From assembly GCA_002287215.1 (NCBI GenBank), contig LMVO01000001.1, positions 1 to 64,000 of the forward strand: a stretch of 64,000 nt of DNA. The letters run 5' to 3'. This document shows positions 53,475-62,543 of this stretch, one piece after another. This stretch comes from Methanocorpusculum parvum (lineage in GTDB: Archaea; Halobacteriota; Methanomicrobia; Methanomicrobiales; Methanocorpusculaceae). Made by a program: the position numbers and the translations under genes. Below the pieces are notes generated by a model that was given only the letters and a program-made list of their open reading frames with translations, was not told where the DNA came from and made no database searches. The stretch's first letter is position 1; each line of letters starts with the position of its first letter.

Positions 53475-53954
53475 ATGTCCGCACCATTAAAGATCCCGAA
53501 GATGCTAAAACCCGAATACGACTCACTTATTCGTGACAACGTTGTATCGCGGATCGCGTTTTTCGGTAAAGATCATCCCTACATCGCACCCTTCCTCTAT
53601 GTATTCGATGAGAAAAACCTCTACTTCCTCTCGACCCGATACGGCAAAAAAATGGAGTTGTTCTCCCAGAACCCGGCCGTCTCCGTCGAGATAGAGAATG
53701 TCGCTCCGGATATGTCTGCCTACAAGTTCGTGACGCTGCTCGGCAAACTCTCCGAGGTGACGGATGACGAGAGAAAACGTGCGGTAAAACGCCACTTCGT
53801 CCAGCTGATCTCAGACAAAAAAATCTCGGAAAACAGTCTCTATGCCCTGGGTCATTCACCCACCGAGTCACCTGAGAAGATCATCGGCGAAGACCGGACA
53901 ATGGTTTGGAAATTGGTTGATGTGAAGGAGATCGTTGCGCTGAAAAACGGATGA
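53475..53954 (+). CDS. Pyridoxamine 5'-phosphate oxidase-like FMN-binding protein
   Basis: Protein of 159 residues with the split-barrel flavin fold: RIAFFGKDHPYIAPFLYVFD, LYFLSTRYGKKMELFSQNPA and VSVEIENVAP, typical of the PNPOx-related group that reduces small molecules with FMN or F420. It is divergent from metE with a short shared promoter region. Substrate unknown; true PNPOx activity is not indicated. Confidence 0.88.
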   Translation: MSAPLKIPKMLKPEYDSLIRDNVVSRIAFFGKDHPYIAPFLYVFDEKNLYFLSTRYGKKMELFSQNPAVSVEIENVAPDMSAYKFVTLLGKLSEVTDDERKRAVKRHFVQLISDKKISENSLYALGHSPTESPEKIIGEDRTMVWKLVDVKEIVALKNG

Positions 53955-54037
53955 TCTCCACATTTTAAAAAATTATAGATTGCCTCAAAAAAAGATGCTT
54001 TCCCATGCTGGATATACCCCGTGGGAAAAGCATCTGA

Positions 54038-54175
54038 TCATTTAAGCTTTTTCTCGAGTTTCTTGAGCTTTTTCTGGGCTTCTTTGCTTCCGTCGGCAGC
54101 CTGCTTGGCGAGTTCTTCTGCCTTTGCTTTCTTTACTTTGTTGAGTTTTTCCAGTTGTTTTTTACTTGTCGGCAT
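54038..54175 (-). CDS. Small lysine-rich helical protein (45 aa)
   Basis: ATG 54175 is set by a GAGGT ribosome binding site upstream; the frame is open to 54271 but that part overlaps the promoter region of the divergent gene. The product is almost wholly helix with Lys/Glu/Ala repeats (KKQLEKLNKVKKAKAEELAK...), likely a short coiled coil or nucleic-acid-binding peptide. No family is recognised. Confidence 0.6.
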   Translation of the reverse strand: MPTSKKQLEKLNKVKKAKAEELAKQAADGSKEAQKKLKKLEKKLK

Positions 54176-54253
54176 ACTTTTTACCTCGCTGTACTTTTGC
54201 TGATTCAGATTGGCGTTGAACCCTGTTAAAAATATCCCCGGGATTTTTATTTG

Positions 54254-54289
54254 ATGTGAAGAAAACTTCATATGAAATAAACTTCACAT
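54254..54289 (+). promoter_or_regulatory. Nested palindromic operator before the DUF2178/HTH pair
   Basis: ATGTGAAG (54254-54261) and CTTCACAT (54282-54289) are perfect inverted arms around a second perfect palindrome TTCATATGAA (54267-54276). The array lies 9-44 bp before ATG 54298 and between divergent genes. The adjacent HTH protein is the obvious candidate binder. Confidence 0.6.
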
Positions 54290-54297
54290 AACATAGT

Positions 54298-54717
54298 ATG
54301 AAAAAGAATATCCTCATTTCCGTCTGCGGGCTTGCCGCCGGGATCGTTCTGATCCTTCTGGCCGTATTTGTATTTACAGGAAGTACTACGTTGAACGGAG
54401 CATGTTACGGGATCGGCGCAGCGTTACTCGTCCTTTCGGCGGGAAATCTGGTTGGGGCATCAGTTAAAAAAGCTGTTGAGACGCCCGAAACTCTCAAAAT
54501 CCAGGAGATCGAGGAGCATGACGAGCGGAACATCCGTATCCGCGAACGTGCCGGCTGGAATACCGTCCGGATCTTTACGCCGGTTTTGTGTGCATGCACG
54601 CTTGTTTCGGCGCTGGCAGGAGCCGAGGTATATGTGACGTTTGCGGCGTGCGGGCTTGTTCTTCTGGTTGCCGGGCTTTCGATCGGTTCGCAGATCTATT
54701 ACGACAAGAGGCTGTGA
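54298..54717 (+). CDS. DUF2178-like small membrane protein
   Basis: Protein of 139 residues with four hydrophobic helices: about 8-28, 33-52, 88-108 and 112-130. A cytoplasmic loop EIEEHDERNIRIRERAGWNT sits between the second and third pairs; the acidic-basic DERN...R pattern is typical of DUF2178 membrane proteins. It is coupled to an HTH regulator whose ATG overlaps this stop. Such membrane protein/HTH pairs are common and probably sense a membrane signal, but the signal is unknown. Confidence 0.8.
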   Translation: MKKNILISVCGLAAGIVLILLAVFVFTGSTTLNGACYGIGAALLVLSAGNLVGASVKKAVETPETLKIQEIEEHDERNIRIRERAGWNTVRIFTPVLCACTLVSALAGAEVYVTFAACGLVLLVAGLSIGSQIYYDKRL

Positions 54718-54923
54718 TGAAGAACCGGATAAAAGAACTGCGGGCCGCCCGTGATCTGACCCAGGCGGAGCTTGCAGAGATCATCTCCGTTTCGTCGCGA
54801 ACGATCATTTCGCTTGAGAAGGGCCAGTATAATCCGTCGGTCCTTCTCGCCCGCAAACTTTCCCTCGTATTCGGATGTCCGATCGAAGAGGTGTTTCTTT
54901 TCGGCGAAGAGGACGGGATCTGA
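54717..54923 (+). CDS. Xre-family HTH transcription regulator
   Basis: Compact regulator of 68 residues: KNRIKELRAARDLTQAELAE then VSSRTIISLEKGQYNPSVLL, a textbook Cro/CI-type helix-turn-helix, and a short tail LVFGCPIEEVFLFGEE as in YgzD-like regulators. It begins at ATG 54717, overlapping the DUF2178 stop. It probably binds the palindromes at 54254-54289 and controls its own operon. Confidence 0.93.
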   Translation: MKNRIKELRAARDLTQAELAEIISVSSRTIISLEKGQYNPSVLLARKLSLVFGCPIEEVFLFGEEDGI

Positions 54924-54925
54924 AA

Positions 54926-55210
54926 TCAGATGCGATAATCTACGATCACACTTTTTTCACTCACGCTTCTCACATACTTTGTGACCGGATCTATGTGATA
55001 GGGATGCTCTGCATATCCGCGGAGAGCGGCCTCGTCATCCACGATGACTGAAAGCGCGATGTCAAACGACCGTTCGGTGTGCGCATAATCGATGCCGACT
55101 TCGATCTCGCGGATCTGCTTTACGACGCCTTTCATCGAAAGGAGCATCTCGCGGGTTTTTTCAGCGCAGGCAGGGTCTTTGAGTTTGAAGAGAACGATGT
55201 GCTTTATCAT
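54926..55210 (-). CDS. Dabb (stress-response A/B barrel) domain protein
   Basis: Protein of 94 residues of the dimeric ferredoxin-like Dabb fold: IKHIVLFKLKDPACAEKTRE, EIEVGIDYAHTERSFDIALS and LRGYAEHPYHIDPVTKYVRS with conserved histidines. Small Dabb proteins bind ligands or protect against stress, with no fixed reaction. It lies downstream of aspS and may share its transcript; ends convergently with the HTH gene. Confidence 0.88.
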   Translation of the reverse strand: MIKHIVLFKLKDPACAEKTREMLLSMKGVVKQIREIEVGIDYAHTERSFDIALSVIVDDEAALRGYAEHPYHIDPVTKYVRSVSEKSVIVDYRI

Positions 55211-55220
55211 AAAAAAGGGG

Positions 55221-56510
55221 TTATGGGCTGACTCTGTGTCGGTCCCGCGGGAAGAGAACGGCTTCTCTGATATTCTGGAGATCGAGCATGGTCATGACCA
55301 GGCGTTCGGCGCCGAGTCCCCAGCCTGCGTGGGGCGGCATGCCGTATCTGAACGGGTTTAAGTAGAACTCGAACGCATCGGGGTTGAGACCTTTTGCTTT
55401 GATCTGCTCAACGAGAAGGGAGTGGATATGACAGCGCTGGGCGCCGGAGGTCAGTTCCATTCTGGGGTGCATCATATCGAACGCACGGCAGACCTCGGGT
55501 CGGTCGGCAAACGGCATGGTGTAGAACGGTCTCGTGGAGGTCGGCCATTCGGTGATGAAGTACATCGTGCCCATCTTTTCTCCGACGACCCTCTCGGCAG
55601 CGGTCGAGAGATCGTCACCGAAGACGAGCGGTTCGCCGCCGGCGGTGGAGATTTCGATGGCTTCTTTGTAGGTGATGCGGGGGAACGGAACGGTCGGGAC
55701 CTTGAAGTCGGTGATGCCGAGGGTTTCCAGAGCGTCGCCGCAGTGTTCTGCGACGTATGCATACGCAGAAGCGACGACGTTTTCGAGCATCTTCATGGCG
55801 TCTTCTTCGTCAGCGAAGGACATTTCGATATCGATCGAGGTGGCTTCGTTTAAGTGACGAGCGGTGTTGTGTTCTTCTGCACGGAAGATCGCGCCGATCT
55901 CAAAGACTCTGTCAAACCCGGCGCTCATGAGCATCTGTTTGTAGAGCTGGGGAGACTGATTTAAGAATGCTTCCTTGTCGAAGTAGGCAAGCGGGAAGAG
56001 TTCGGTTCCTCCTTCGGTTGCGGCAGCGACGATCTTCGGGGTCTGGACCTGGGTGAATTTCTGGTCCCAGAGGTATTCGCTGATGGCCCGAAGGCATGCG
56101 TTTCTGATCTGGAAAATAGCGTTGATGCGGGGTTTTCTGAGATCCAGGTACCGGTTGTCGAGCCGGGTGTCGAGGTCTGCGAGGACTTTTTCCGAGACAT
56201 CAAGCGGCAGAGGGGTCTCGGCACGGGAGATGACGCGAAGCGTCTCGGGGACGAGTTCGCGTCCTCCGGGCGCTTTTTCGGTCGCTTTGACGACGCCTTC
56301 ACATTCAATAACGGACTCGCGGGTGGCGTCTTTGACGGCGGCGAGTACTTCGGGGGTGACTTTCTTTTTGGGTATGGTGACCTGAAGGATCCCGGTTCTG
56401 TCGCGAACGAGGAGGAAGGTGAGCCCTCCAAGATCACGTTCTTCGTGGACCCAGCCTGCAATGTGCGCACGCTCAACTGCGGGGGTCACGTCTTTTATTG
56501 GTATGCGCAT
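55221..56510 (-). CDS. aspS: Aspartyl-tRNA synthetase, archaeal type
   Basis: Class II synthetase of 429 residues from ATG 56510; the longer upstream frame overlaps the methyltransferase end and is not used. N-terminal OB-fold anticodon domain (MRIPIKDVTPAVERAHIAGW), motif 2 IFRAEEHNTARHLNEATSID, motif 3 GLGAERLVMTML. The archaeal short form lacks the bacterial insertion domain. Many archaea use it non-discriminately for Asp and Asn tRNA; whether this one does needs gatCAB/asnS context not in the window. Confidence 0.97.
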   Translation of the reverse strand: MRIPIKDVTPAVERAHIAGWVHEERDLGGLTFLLVRDRTGILQVTIPKKKVTPEVLAAVKDATRESVIECEGVVKATEKAPGGRELVPETLRVISRAETPLPLDVSEKVLADLDTRLDNRYLDLRKPRINAIFQIRNACLRAISEYLWDQKFTQVQTPKIVAAATEGGTELFPLAYFDKEAFLNQSPQLYKQMLMSAGFDRVFEIGAIFRAEEHNTARHLNEATSIDIEMSFADEEDAMKMLENVVASAYAYVAEHCGDALETLGITDFKVPTVPFPRITYKEAIEISTAGGEPLVFGDDLSTAAERVVGEKMGTMYFITEWPTSTRPFYTMPFADRPEVCRAFDMMHPRMELTSGAQRCHIHSLLVEQIKAKGLNPDAFEFYLNPFRYGMPPHAGWGLGAERLVMTMLDLQNIREAVLFPRDRHRVSP

Positions 56511-56517
56511 AAAATCT

Positions 56518-57387
56518 CTATAGTATTTGCGGTGGAGATAGATTAGTGTTTGTTCCAGGCAGATCCACTTTCCATGAGATGTGTGCATACAGCCCTTCGT
56601 CCGGGAAGACGAGGCTGCCGTTTGCCCCCCGGACGAGCACTGAATCCAGATATTTTCGGATGATTTCTTTCTGCCGTTGGTCACGGGCTTCCATCCGGTC
56701 GGCATACTCGCTGACTGCGTTCTCCAGATCAGGATATCCCCGTTCGTCTTTCATTGGATACACGGCAATATCCGCATAGATCCCCATTTGAAACAGACAG
56801 TTCCAGATGACATCGGCTTTGGGTTTTGCCCAGTACTTCTCCCCGTGCAGACTTTCCCACAGCCGGGTGTAGGTCACGTCCCAGGCGGTATCATTCATGA
56901 ACCAGAAGATATGGACCTCTTTTGAAGCCGCCTGATGCATTTTTTTCAAAGCATCTTTGAGATCAGGCACGCTCAGCGCAAACGATGAGATCACATACTC
57001 ATGTCTGCCAAGACGTTTTTCGTCCAGATCCTCCAGGACGCCGGCTATCACGCCGATCTCTGCATCCACGCTGAGAAATTTCCGGTACTCTTCCATCGCA
57101 CGCACCATGGGCTTTGACGGTTCGACCACGGTCACCCGGCATCCGGCTCCGGCCAGGGGTACGGCGAGGGTGCCTGGTCCTGCCCCGATATCCAGGACCG
57201 AGGATCCCGGCGGTATATCGAGGGCCGCGAGCTGATCGGATACCCGTTTCATTCCGCCGGTTTTCAGGTTCTGCACCATTTTGTCCACAAACAGCTGGAT
57301 CGAAAAAAACTCCGCACTTGATTTATAGGTTGATATCTGCCGCTGTTTTTTGGTTATTTCCCGCCATTCACTATCTGCATCATTCAT
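56518..57387 (-). CDS. Class I SAM-dependent methyltransferase
   Basis: Protein of 289 residues from ATG 57387 (MNDADSEWREI); further upstream is AT-rich promoter DNA. SAM-binding motif VLDIGAGPGTLAVPLAGAG at about residues 65-83, with the acidic VVEPSKPM strand end. The fold and length are close to the methyltransferase at 5989 (shared WRE/W N-terminal style, MGCGPG/IGAGPG, late segment on Asp/Trp), so they are likely distant paralogues of one family. Substrate unknown. It lies upstream of aspS, eight bases apart. Confidence 0.83.
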   Translation of the reverse strand: MNDADSEWREITKKQRQISTYKSSAEFFSIQLFVDKMVQNLKTGGMKRVSDQLAALDIPPGSSVLDIGAGPGTLAVPLAGAGCRVTVVEPSKPMVRAMEEYRKFLSVDAEIGVIAGVLEDLDEKRLGRHEYVISSFALSVPDLKDALKKMHQAASKEVHIFWFMNDTAWDVTYTRLWESLHGEKYWAKPKADVIWNCLFQMGIYADIAVYPMKDERGYPDLENAVSEYADRMEARDQRQKEIIRKYLDSVLVRGANGSLVFPDEGLYAHISWKVDLPGTNTNLSPPQIL

Positions 57388-57540
57388 ATTTATCCTGAGA
57401 TAGTATCTGGGAATTGAGAACGGATATGTTTTTCCTTCTCTCATTCGTAACACGAAATTTTATAACATTAATATTTATCACACATCATTTTTAAAAACCA
57501 ACATATTAATAGAATCAATACTAAGAGAAGAGTTATTAGT

Positions 57541-59130
57541 ATGTTTGGAAAAAATACGTTCATCATCGCGGGGATCATTTTCTTAACCCTCCTTTTTACT
57601 GCTGCTGCCGGATGTATCGGTTCATCACAGACCGATCAGAATGCTGTGCTGAAGATCGCCACGCCAAACGAGATAACCGAAGCCTCGTATTTTGGGAACT
57701 ATAACTTCGCCCAGATGACCCGTGTCGCCACTCCGCCGCTTGTTCAGGTGGATGAAAACGGTGAGTATATCGGCGCGCTGGCAAAGAGCTGGACCGTCTC
57801 TTCCGACGGAAAAACCTGGACCTTTACGCTGGATCCGGCTTATCAGTGGAGCGACAAAACACCGCTGACTGCAGAGGATGTGAAGTTCTCTCTTGAGTAT
57901 ACCGGAGAAAAGGTGACGACTTCTCCGTCCTGGATAAAGAATGCCGTGATCACAACAAACGGCAATGTCGTAACGATCGGTCTTGCCGATCCGGTATACC
58001 GGCTCTGCGGTGATCTTGCCGCGATCAATATCGTGCCAAAACACATCTGGGGATCGATCGATGATCCCGAGGAGTATATCAGCGCAGGACCGTACGTCGG
58101 TTCGGCGGCCTACTACGTACAGTCGGTCGATATCAACTCCGCGACCCTTGTTCTCGCGGCGAATCCGGCGTGGAAAGGCACGGATCCATACTACGGAACG
58201 GTGGAGATCCACTGGTTTGCAACCGAAGATGCCGCCATTTTCGCGATGCTCGGCAATGAATGCGACACTTACTGGAAGTACGGCGCCTCGTTCCCGACCG
58301 GATCGGCCGCCCTTCTCAACTCCTCGGAAAAATTCACCGGGGTCGAGACCCCGTCGCTGAAGATGTCGTATGTGGGATTCAACACGATCTCTTCACAGGC
58401 CGGGGGGGATAAAGCGTTTCGAAAAGCCGTCGCTTATGCGTTGAATTATGATGAACTCGTCGAGATCTCCGCCTCAGGATATGGGATGACGGCAAACGCG
58501 GGATTCATTCCAAACAGTGTTCCGTATTATAAGGAGACCCCGGCCAACATCTATGATCTTGAGACTGCAAAATCGAAGCTCGATCTTGCCGGTTACAAAG
58601 ATGTGAACGGTGACGGGATCCGTGAGGACACAAACGGAAAACCGCTTACCCTGACCCTCCTTTCCCGTGACAAAGTCGCGGGCGAACTCATCAAAGAGTA
58701 CCTCGAAAAGGCAGGGCTGCGTGTTGAGTACAAATTCGCTTCCGATCTGAATGCCTGGATCGAATTAAAGGATGCTTTAGCATATGACATCGCCTACAAC
58801 GGGATCACTCCCAAAGGCATGATGATGGATTCTGGATGGGCAACCGGATACTTTGCCTCGAATACTGTCGGTGCGGGCAAACTTCAGAATGTTGACGACC
58901 CGGCGTTCCTTGGGCTTTGTTCTGCTATCGCGACGACCCCCGACGGGGGCATGCTCAGATCCCTGATCTCTGATCTTCAGGATTATTATGCGGAGAATAT
59001 GCCGGGCATCGCTCTTTACTGGTGTCTTGACGTGACCCCGATCAACACGGAGATCGACGGCTGGTACATCTCGAAGGCAGCGGGGATCTTAAACGAGATC
59101 AATCTCGTCTCTGTCCATCCGGTAAATTAA
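57541..59130 (+). CDS. Peptide/nickel ABC transporter substrate-binding lipoprotein
   Basis: Family 5 binding protein of 529 residues with lipobox TAAAGC (Cys25). Typical features: LAKSWTVSSDGKTWTFTLDP, PLTAEDVKFSLEY, VGFNTISSQAGGDKAFRKAV and DLETAKSKLDLAGYKDVNGD. First gene of a five-gene transporter (57541-62481). The ligand may be oligopeptide or nickel chelate; in methanogens nickel, needed for F430 and hydrogenase, is an attractive guess, unproven. The upstream 57454-57540 stretch is AT-rich promoter. Confidence 0.93.
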   Translation: MFGKNTFIIAGIIFLTLLFTAAAGCIGSSQTDQNAVLKIATPNEITEASYFGNYNFAQMTRVATPPLVQVDENGEYIGALAKSWTVSSDGKTWTFTLDPAYQWSDKTPLTAEDVKFSLEYTGEKVTTSPSWIKNAVITTNGNVVTIGLADPVYRLCGDLAAINIVPKHIWGSIDDPEEYISAGPYVGSAAYYVQSVDINSATLVLAANPAWKGTDPYYGTVEIHWFATEDAAIFAMLGNECDTYWKYGASFPTGSAALLNSSEKFTGVETPSLKMSYVGFNTISSQAGGDKAFRKAVAYALNYDELVEISASGYGMTANAGFIPNSVPYYKETPANIYDLETAKSKLDLAGYKDVNGDGIREDTNGKPLTLTLLSRDKVAGELIKEYLEKAGLRVEYKFASDLNAWIELKDALAYDIAYNGITPKGMMMDSGWATGYFASNTVGAGKLQNVDDPAFLGLCSAIATTPDGGMLRSLISDLQDYYAENMPGIALYWCLDVTPINTEIDGWYISKAAGILNEINLVSVHPVN

Positions 59131-59181
59131 CCTCCCTTTTTTTACTTTTGTGACAAACAGTATACATACTTCGAAAAACGT

Positions 59182-60138
59182 ATGAACAGAACGCTTGCAA
59201 GAAAGATCGTCCGGTATGCGGTATCTCTGCTGATAGTCGTTCTGCTCGTGTTTCTGCTCCCCCGGTGCATGCCCGGCGATCCGGTCCAGTGTCTTGTCGG
59301 GGAGGATGTGTTTTTGACCCAGGAGATCCTTGACGCCGTGACGGCAAAACTCGGTCTCGATCTGCCGCTGACCGAGCAGTTTCGGATCTATATCGGCAAT
59401 CTTCTGACCGGCGATCTCGGGTATTCCTATACCCGTCACCAGAATGTGGCGGAGCTGATTTTGGACCGGCTTCCCTGGACGCTCCTTTTGACCGGGGTCT
59501 CGATGCTGATCGGCTATACGTTCGGGATCATCGCCGGCACCTGGACGGGCTGGATGGCCGAGAGGAAGATGTCGAAGATCCTGACTTCGTTTGGTGTGGT
59601 GGTCTCCTGTATCCCTCCGTATCTTCTCGGGCTGATCTTTTTCTCGGTGTTTGTGTACCAGCTCGGCTGGTTCCCGTACAAAGGATTTTACACGACGCCG
59701 GATCTTTTCAGCGTGGTCTATCATATGGCGCTGCCTGTTTTGACGCTCGCATTGTTCGTGTTTGTGCGGAACATGATCATCATGCGGGGTTCGGTTTTAA
59801 CGGAAAGAAACCAGCTGTATCCGCAGTTTGCAAAAAGTCTCGGCGTTCCGCAAAGAAAGATCATCTACGGTCATGTGATGAAGAATGCGATTTTGCCGAT
59901 CCTGACGCATTTTGCGATCGATTTCGGGTTCATCCTTTCCGGAGCGTTGTTTATCGAGATCATCTTTTCCTTAAACGGCCTGGGCAGAGTGATGTACACT
60001 GCGATCCTGAATCTGGATTATCCGGTGCTTTCCGGGCTGTTTCTCGTGATCGCGGTCATGGCGGTCTGTGCGAATATGATCGCCGATATCCTGTACGGGA
60101 TCATCGATCCGCGGGTGAAACGGGGTGACGGCCGGTGA
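59182..60138 (+). CDS. Peptide/nickel ABC transporter permease, DppB/NikB type
   Basis: Permease of 318 residues with six helices. N-terminal LLVFLLPRCMPGDPV is the DppB hallmark. The EAA loop AKSLGVPQRKIIYGHVMKNA contacts the ATPases. Late helices match (FIEIIFSLNGLGRVMYTAIL). Its stop overlaps the GTG start of the second permease. It forms the translocation path with it. Confidence 0.94.
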   Translation: MNRTLARKIVRYAVSLLIVVLLVFLLPRCMPGDPVQCLVGEDVFLTQEILDAVTAKLGLDLPLTEQFRIYIGNLLTGDLGYSYTRHQNVAELILDRLPWTLLLTGVSMLIGYTFGIIAGTWTGWMAERKMSKILTSFGVVVSCIPPYLLGLIFFSVFVYQLGWFPYKGFYTTPDLFSVVYHMALPVLTLALFVFVRNMIIMRGSVLTERNQLYPQFAKSLGVPQRKIIYGHVMKNAILPILTHFAIDFGFILSGALFIEIIFSLNGLGRVMYTAILNLDYPVLSGLFLVIAVMAVCANMIADILYGIIDPRVKRGDGR

Positions 60139-60944
60139 AGTTCGACCGCCGGTATATCCTTCCGGGTCTTCTGATCCTGATCCTTTTGACCGTGGCAGCG
60201 GTTCCGGGCCTGTTTGCCCCGTATTCGATCACAGACCGGGACGCGACCTATCAGGCGCCGGGTCCAGACCATCTTCTCGGGACCGACAATATGGGAAAGG
60301 ATATCTTTTCCCTGCTGATATACGGCGCGAGATGGACGCTGATGATCGGGTTTGCGTCCGGTCTGCTCGCGGTGTTCGTGGGGACCGCGGTCGGGCTTTT
60401 GGCCGGCTGGAGAAAAGGGATCCTGGATGAGTTTTTGATGGGGACGACGGATATCGTTCTGATCCTTCCAAAGATCCCTCTCGTGATCGTTCTTGCCGCG
60501 TATCTGGGTCCGGGTCCCAGTGTGCTGATATTCGTTCTCGGGCTTTTGTCCTGGGAGTCGATCGCCCGCGTCGTGCGGTCGAAGGTGATCCAGATCAGGT
60601 CTGCGGAGTATATTCTCGCCGCCCGGTGTCTGGGTTTTTCGGACGTCAGGATCATGGTCAGAGAGATCTTACCCGTGGTGTTTCCGGTGATCGTGCCGAA
60701 GTTCGTTCTGGTGACGGCGGCGGCGATGATCTCGGAGGCGTCGCTCGCGTTTCTCGGACTTTCCGACCCCCTTATGGTCTCATGGGGCGGGATGATCTCG
60801 GATGCCTTTACGTACAGCGGGTTCCTTCGCGGTATGTGGTACTGGTGGCTGCCTCCGGCATTATGCATAATTCTCGGCGTTCTGGCAATCACCAGTCTTG
60901 CCTTTATCCATGAACGCGGGGTCCGTGAGGTGGTGCAGGTATGA
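60135..60944 (+). CDS. Peptide/nickel ABC transporter permease, DppC/NikC type
   Basis: Permease of 269 residues starting at GTG 60135, four bases overlapping dppB-like. HLLGTDNMGKDIFSLLIYGA is the DppC signature; EAA loop AARCLGFSDVRIMVREILPV; the last section SEASLAFLGLSDPLMVSWGG is conserved in the family. Overlaps the next gene by ATGA. Same transporter. Confidence 0.94.
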   Translation: MKFDRRYILPGLLILILLTVAAVPGLFAPYSITDRDATYQAPGPDHLLGTDNMGKDIFSLLIYGARWTLMIGFASGLLAVFVGTAVGLLAGWRKGILDEFLMGTTDIVLILPKIPLVIVLAAYLGPGPSVLIFVLGLLSWESIARVVRSKVIQIRSAEYILAARCLGFSDVRIMVREILPVVFPVIVPKFVLVTAAAMISEASLAFLGLSDPLMVSWGGMISDAFTYSGFLRGMWYWWLPPALCIILGVLAITSLAFIHERGVREVVQV

Positions 60945-61864
60945 CGGATATGCTTGAGATCACTGATCTGTCGGTTTCGTTCCCGGGGTCTGGCGGAAAG
61001 ATCCCTGCAGTTCGCGATGTCTCTCTCTCGCTTGCGCACGGAGAGTGTCTCGCGATCGTCGGCGAGTCGGGGTGCGGAAAGTCCGTGGTCGCTCAGTCGG
61101 TGATGGGTCTGCTTCCTTTCGGGACGGAGGTGCTTGGCAGGATTTCGTATCAGGGTCAGGATCTTTTGCATCTCGCTGAACGCGAGCTGGAATCGATCCG
61201 CGGTCAGGAGATCGGGATGGTGTTTCAGAGTCCGGAGAGGGCCCTCAATCCGGTGATGAAGATCGGAAAACAGCTGGTCATGCCGCAGGTGATCCACGGA
61301 CTCTGTTCGGAAACGGATGCAAAGCTGCGGGCCGAAGGGGTTCTCCGGGGTCTTGGTCTGGATGCAGGCCGGGTGATGGATGCCTATCCCTGGATGTGTT
61401 CGGGGGGTATGTGTCAGCGGATCGTGTTTGCCGCGGTGTCGCTGCTTCATCCGAATCTGGTGATCGCCGATGAGCCGACGAAGGGTCTGGATGCCGCGAA
61501 TGTGACGGATCTTGAGGCGATGCTTTCTACGGTGACCGCCGGAAATCGGACCGGGCTGCTTTTGATCACGCATGATATGGATGTGGCTTCCCGTCTTTCG
61601 AACCGGATCGCGGTCATGTACTGCGGGATGATCGTTGAAGAGGGGGAAACGCGTGAAGTGCTGACGTCGCCAAAACATCCCTACACCCGGGGTCTTCTCG
61701 GCAGTCTTCCAAAGAACGGATTCGTTCCGATCCCGGGGATCTCTCCCGCACTTACCGATCTGCCGGAAGGCTGCGTGTTCCATCCGCGATGCCCGCATGC
61801 CGGCGAACGGTGCAGAACGGCTGTTCCCGATCTTAAAGACGGGGTGAGGTGTCATAAATGCTGA
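60941..61864 (+). CDS. Peptide/nickel ABC transporter ATPase, DppD type
   Basis: ATPase of 307 residues: Walker A GESGCGKS, signature CSGGMCQRI (a variant of the usual LSGGMxQR), Walker B LVIADEPTKGLD, H-loop THDMD. The C-terminal oligopeptide-transporter extension with cysteines (CVFHPRCPHAGERC) that can hold an iron-sulfur cluster is present. It overlaps the second ATPase by seven bases. Confidence 0.94.
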   Translation: MTDMLEITDLSVSFPGSGGKIPAVRDVSLSLAHGECLAIVGESGCGKSVVAQSVMGLLPFGTEVLGRISYQGQDLLHLAERELESIRGQEIGMVFQSPERALNPVMKIGKQLVMPQVIHGLCSETDAKLRAEGVLRGLGLDAGRVMDAYPWMCSGGMCQRIVFAAVSLLHPNLVIADEPTKGLDAANVTDLEAMLSTVTAGNRTGLLLITHDMDVASRLSNRIAVMYCGMIVEEGETREVLTSPKHPYTRGLLGSLPKNGFVPIPGISPALTDLPEGCVFHPRCPHAGERCRTAVPDLKDGVRCHKC

Positions 61865-62481
61865 TCCTTGAAGCTGAGCATATCTCCAGATCCTACGGCA
61901 TGAACCCGGCTCTGAATGATTTTTCTCTTTCGCTCTCTTCCGGCGAGACGGTCGGGCTTACGGGTCCTTCGGGTTCGGGAAAAAGTACCTGCGCCCGGAT
62001 CCTTGCCGGACTGGAACGCTCCGATACCGGGTCCGTCAGGTATGCCGAAAAAACGCTGACCCGCCCTGACCCCGGGATCCAGATGATCTTTCAGGATCCG
62101 GCAGGTTCGTTCAATCCGGTTTTGACGATCCGGCAGTCGCTTTCAGCTGTTTTGAGCCTTCGCCGTGTTCCAAAATCGGATCATCACGCCGTTCTTCTGG
62201 CTGAGTTCGAACGAGCCGGCCTGCAGACCGAGATCTTATCGCGCTATCCTGACCAGATCTCCGGCGGCCAGGCACAGAGGGTCGCGATCGTCCGGGGCAT
62301 GCTCGTGCACCCGAGGGTGATGATCCTGGATGAGCCGACCTCGGCGCTGGATGTTTCGGTCCAGGCGCAGATCCTGCACCTGCTGAAAGATATCCAGAAG
62401 GAAAACGGTGTCGCCTATGTGTTCATCTCGCACGATCCCTCGGTCGTCGAATTTATGGCGGACCGGGTGATTTGTCTGTAA
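61858..62481 (+). CDS. Peptide/nickel ABC transporter ATPase, DppF type
   Basis: Second ATPase, 207 residues: Walker A GPSGSGKST, signature ISGGQAQRV, Walker B VMILDEPTSALD, H-loop SHDPS. It lacks the C-terminal cysteine extension and is shorter than most DppF (about 260-320), as in NikE-like short forms. It closes the transporter operon. Confidence 0.92.
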   Translation: MLILEAEHISRSYGMNPALNDFSLSLSSGETVGLTGPSGSGKSTCARILAGLERSDTGSVRYAEKTLTRPDPGIQMIFQDPAGSFNPVLTIRQSLSAVLSLRRVPKSDHHAVLLAEFERAGLQTEILSRYPDQISGGQAQRVAIVRGMLVHPRVMILDEPTSALDVSVQAQILHLLKDIQKENGVAYVFISHDPSVVEFMADRVICL

Positions 62482-62543
62482 GGTTTTTCCTTCAGATCCT
62501 GATGCGCAGTTTGATATTTTTTCCTGCCGATTGTACTACTATC

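Noticed and set aside
60251-61855. 534-residue minus-strand frame opposite the transporter permease/ATPase genes
   Set aside because: It is rich in Arg/His/Thr/Ile without motifs and covers the well-defined DppC and DppD genes.
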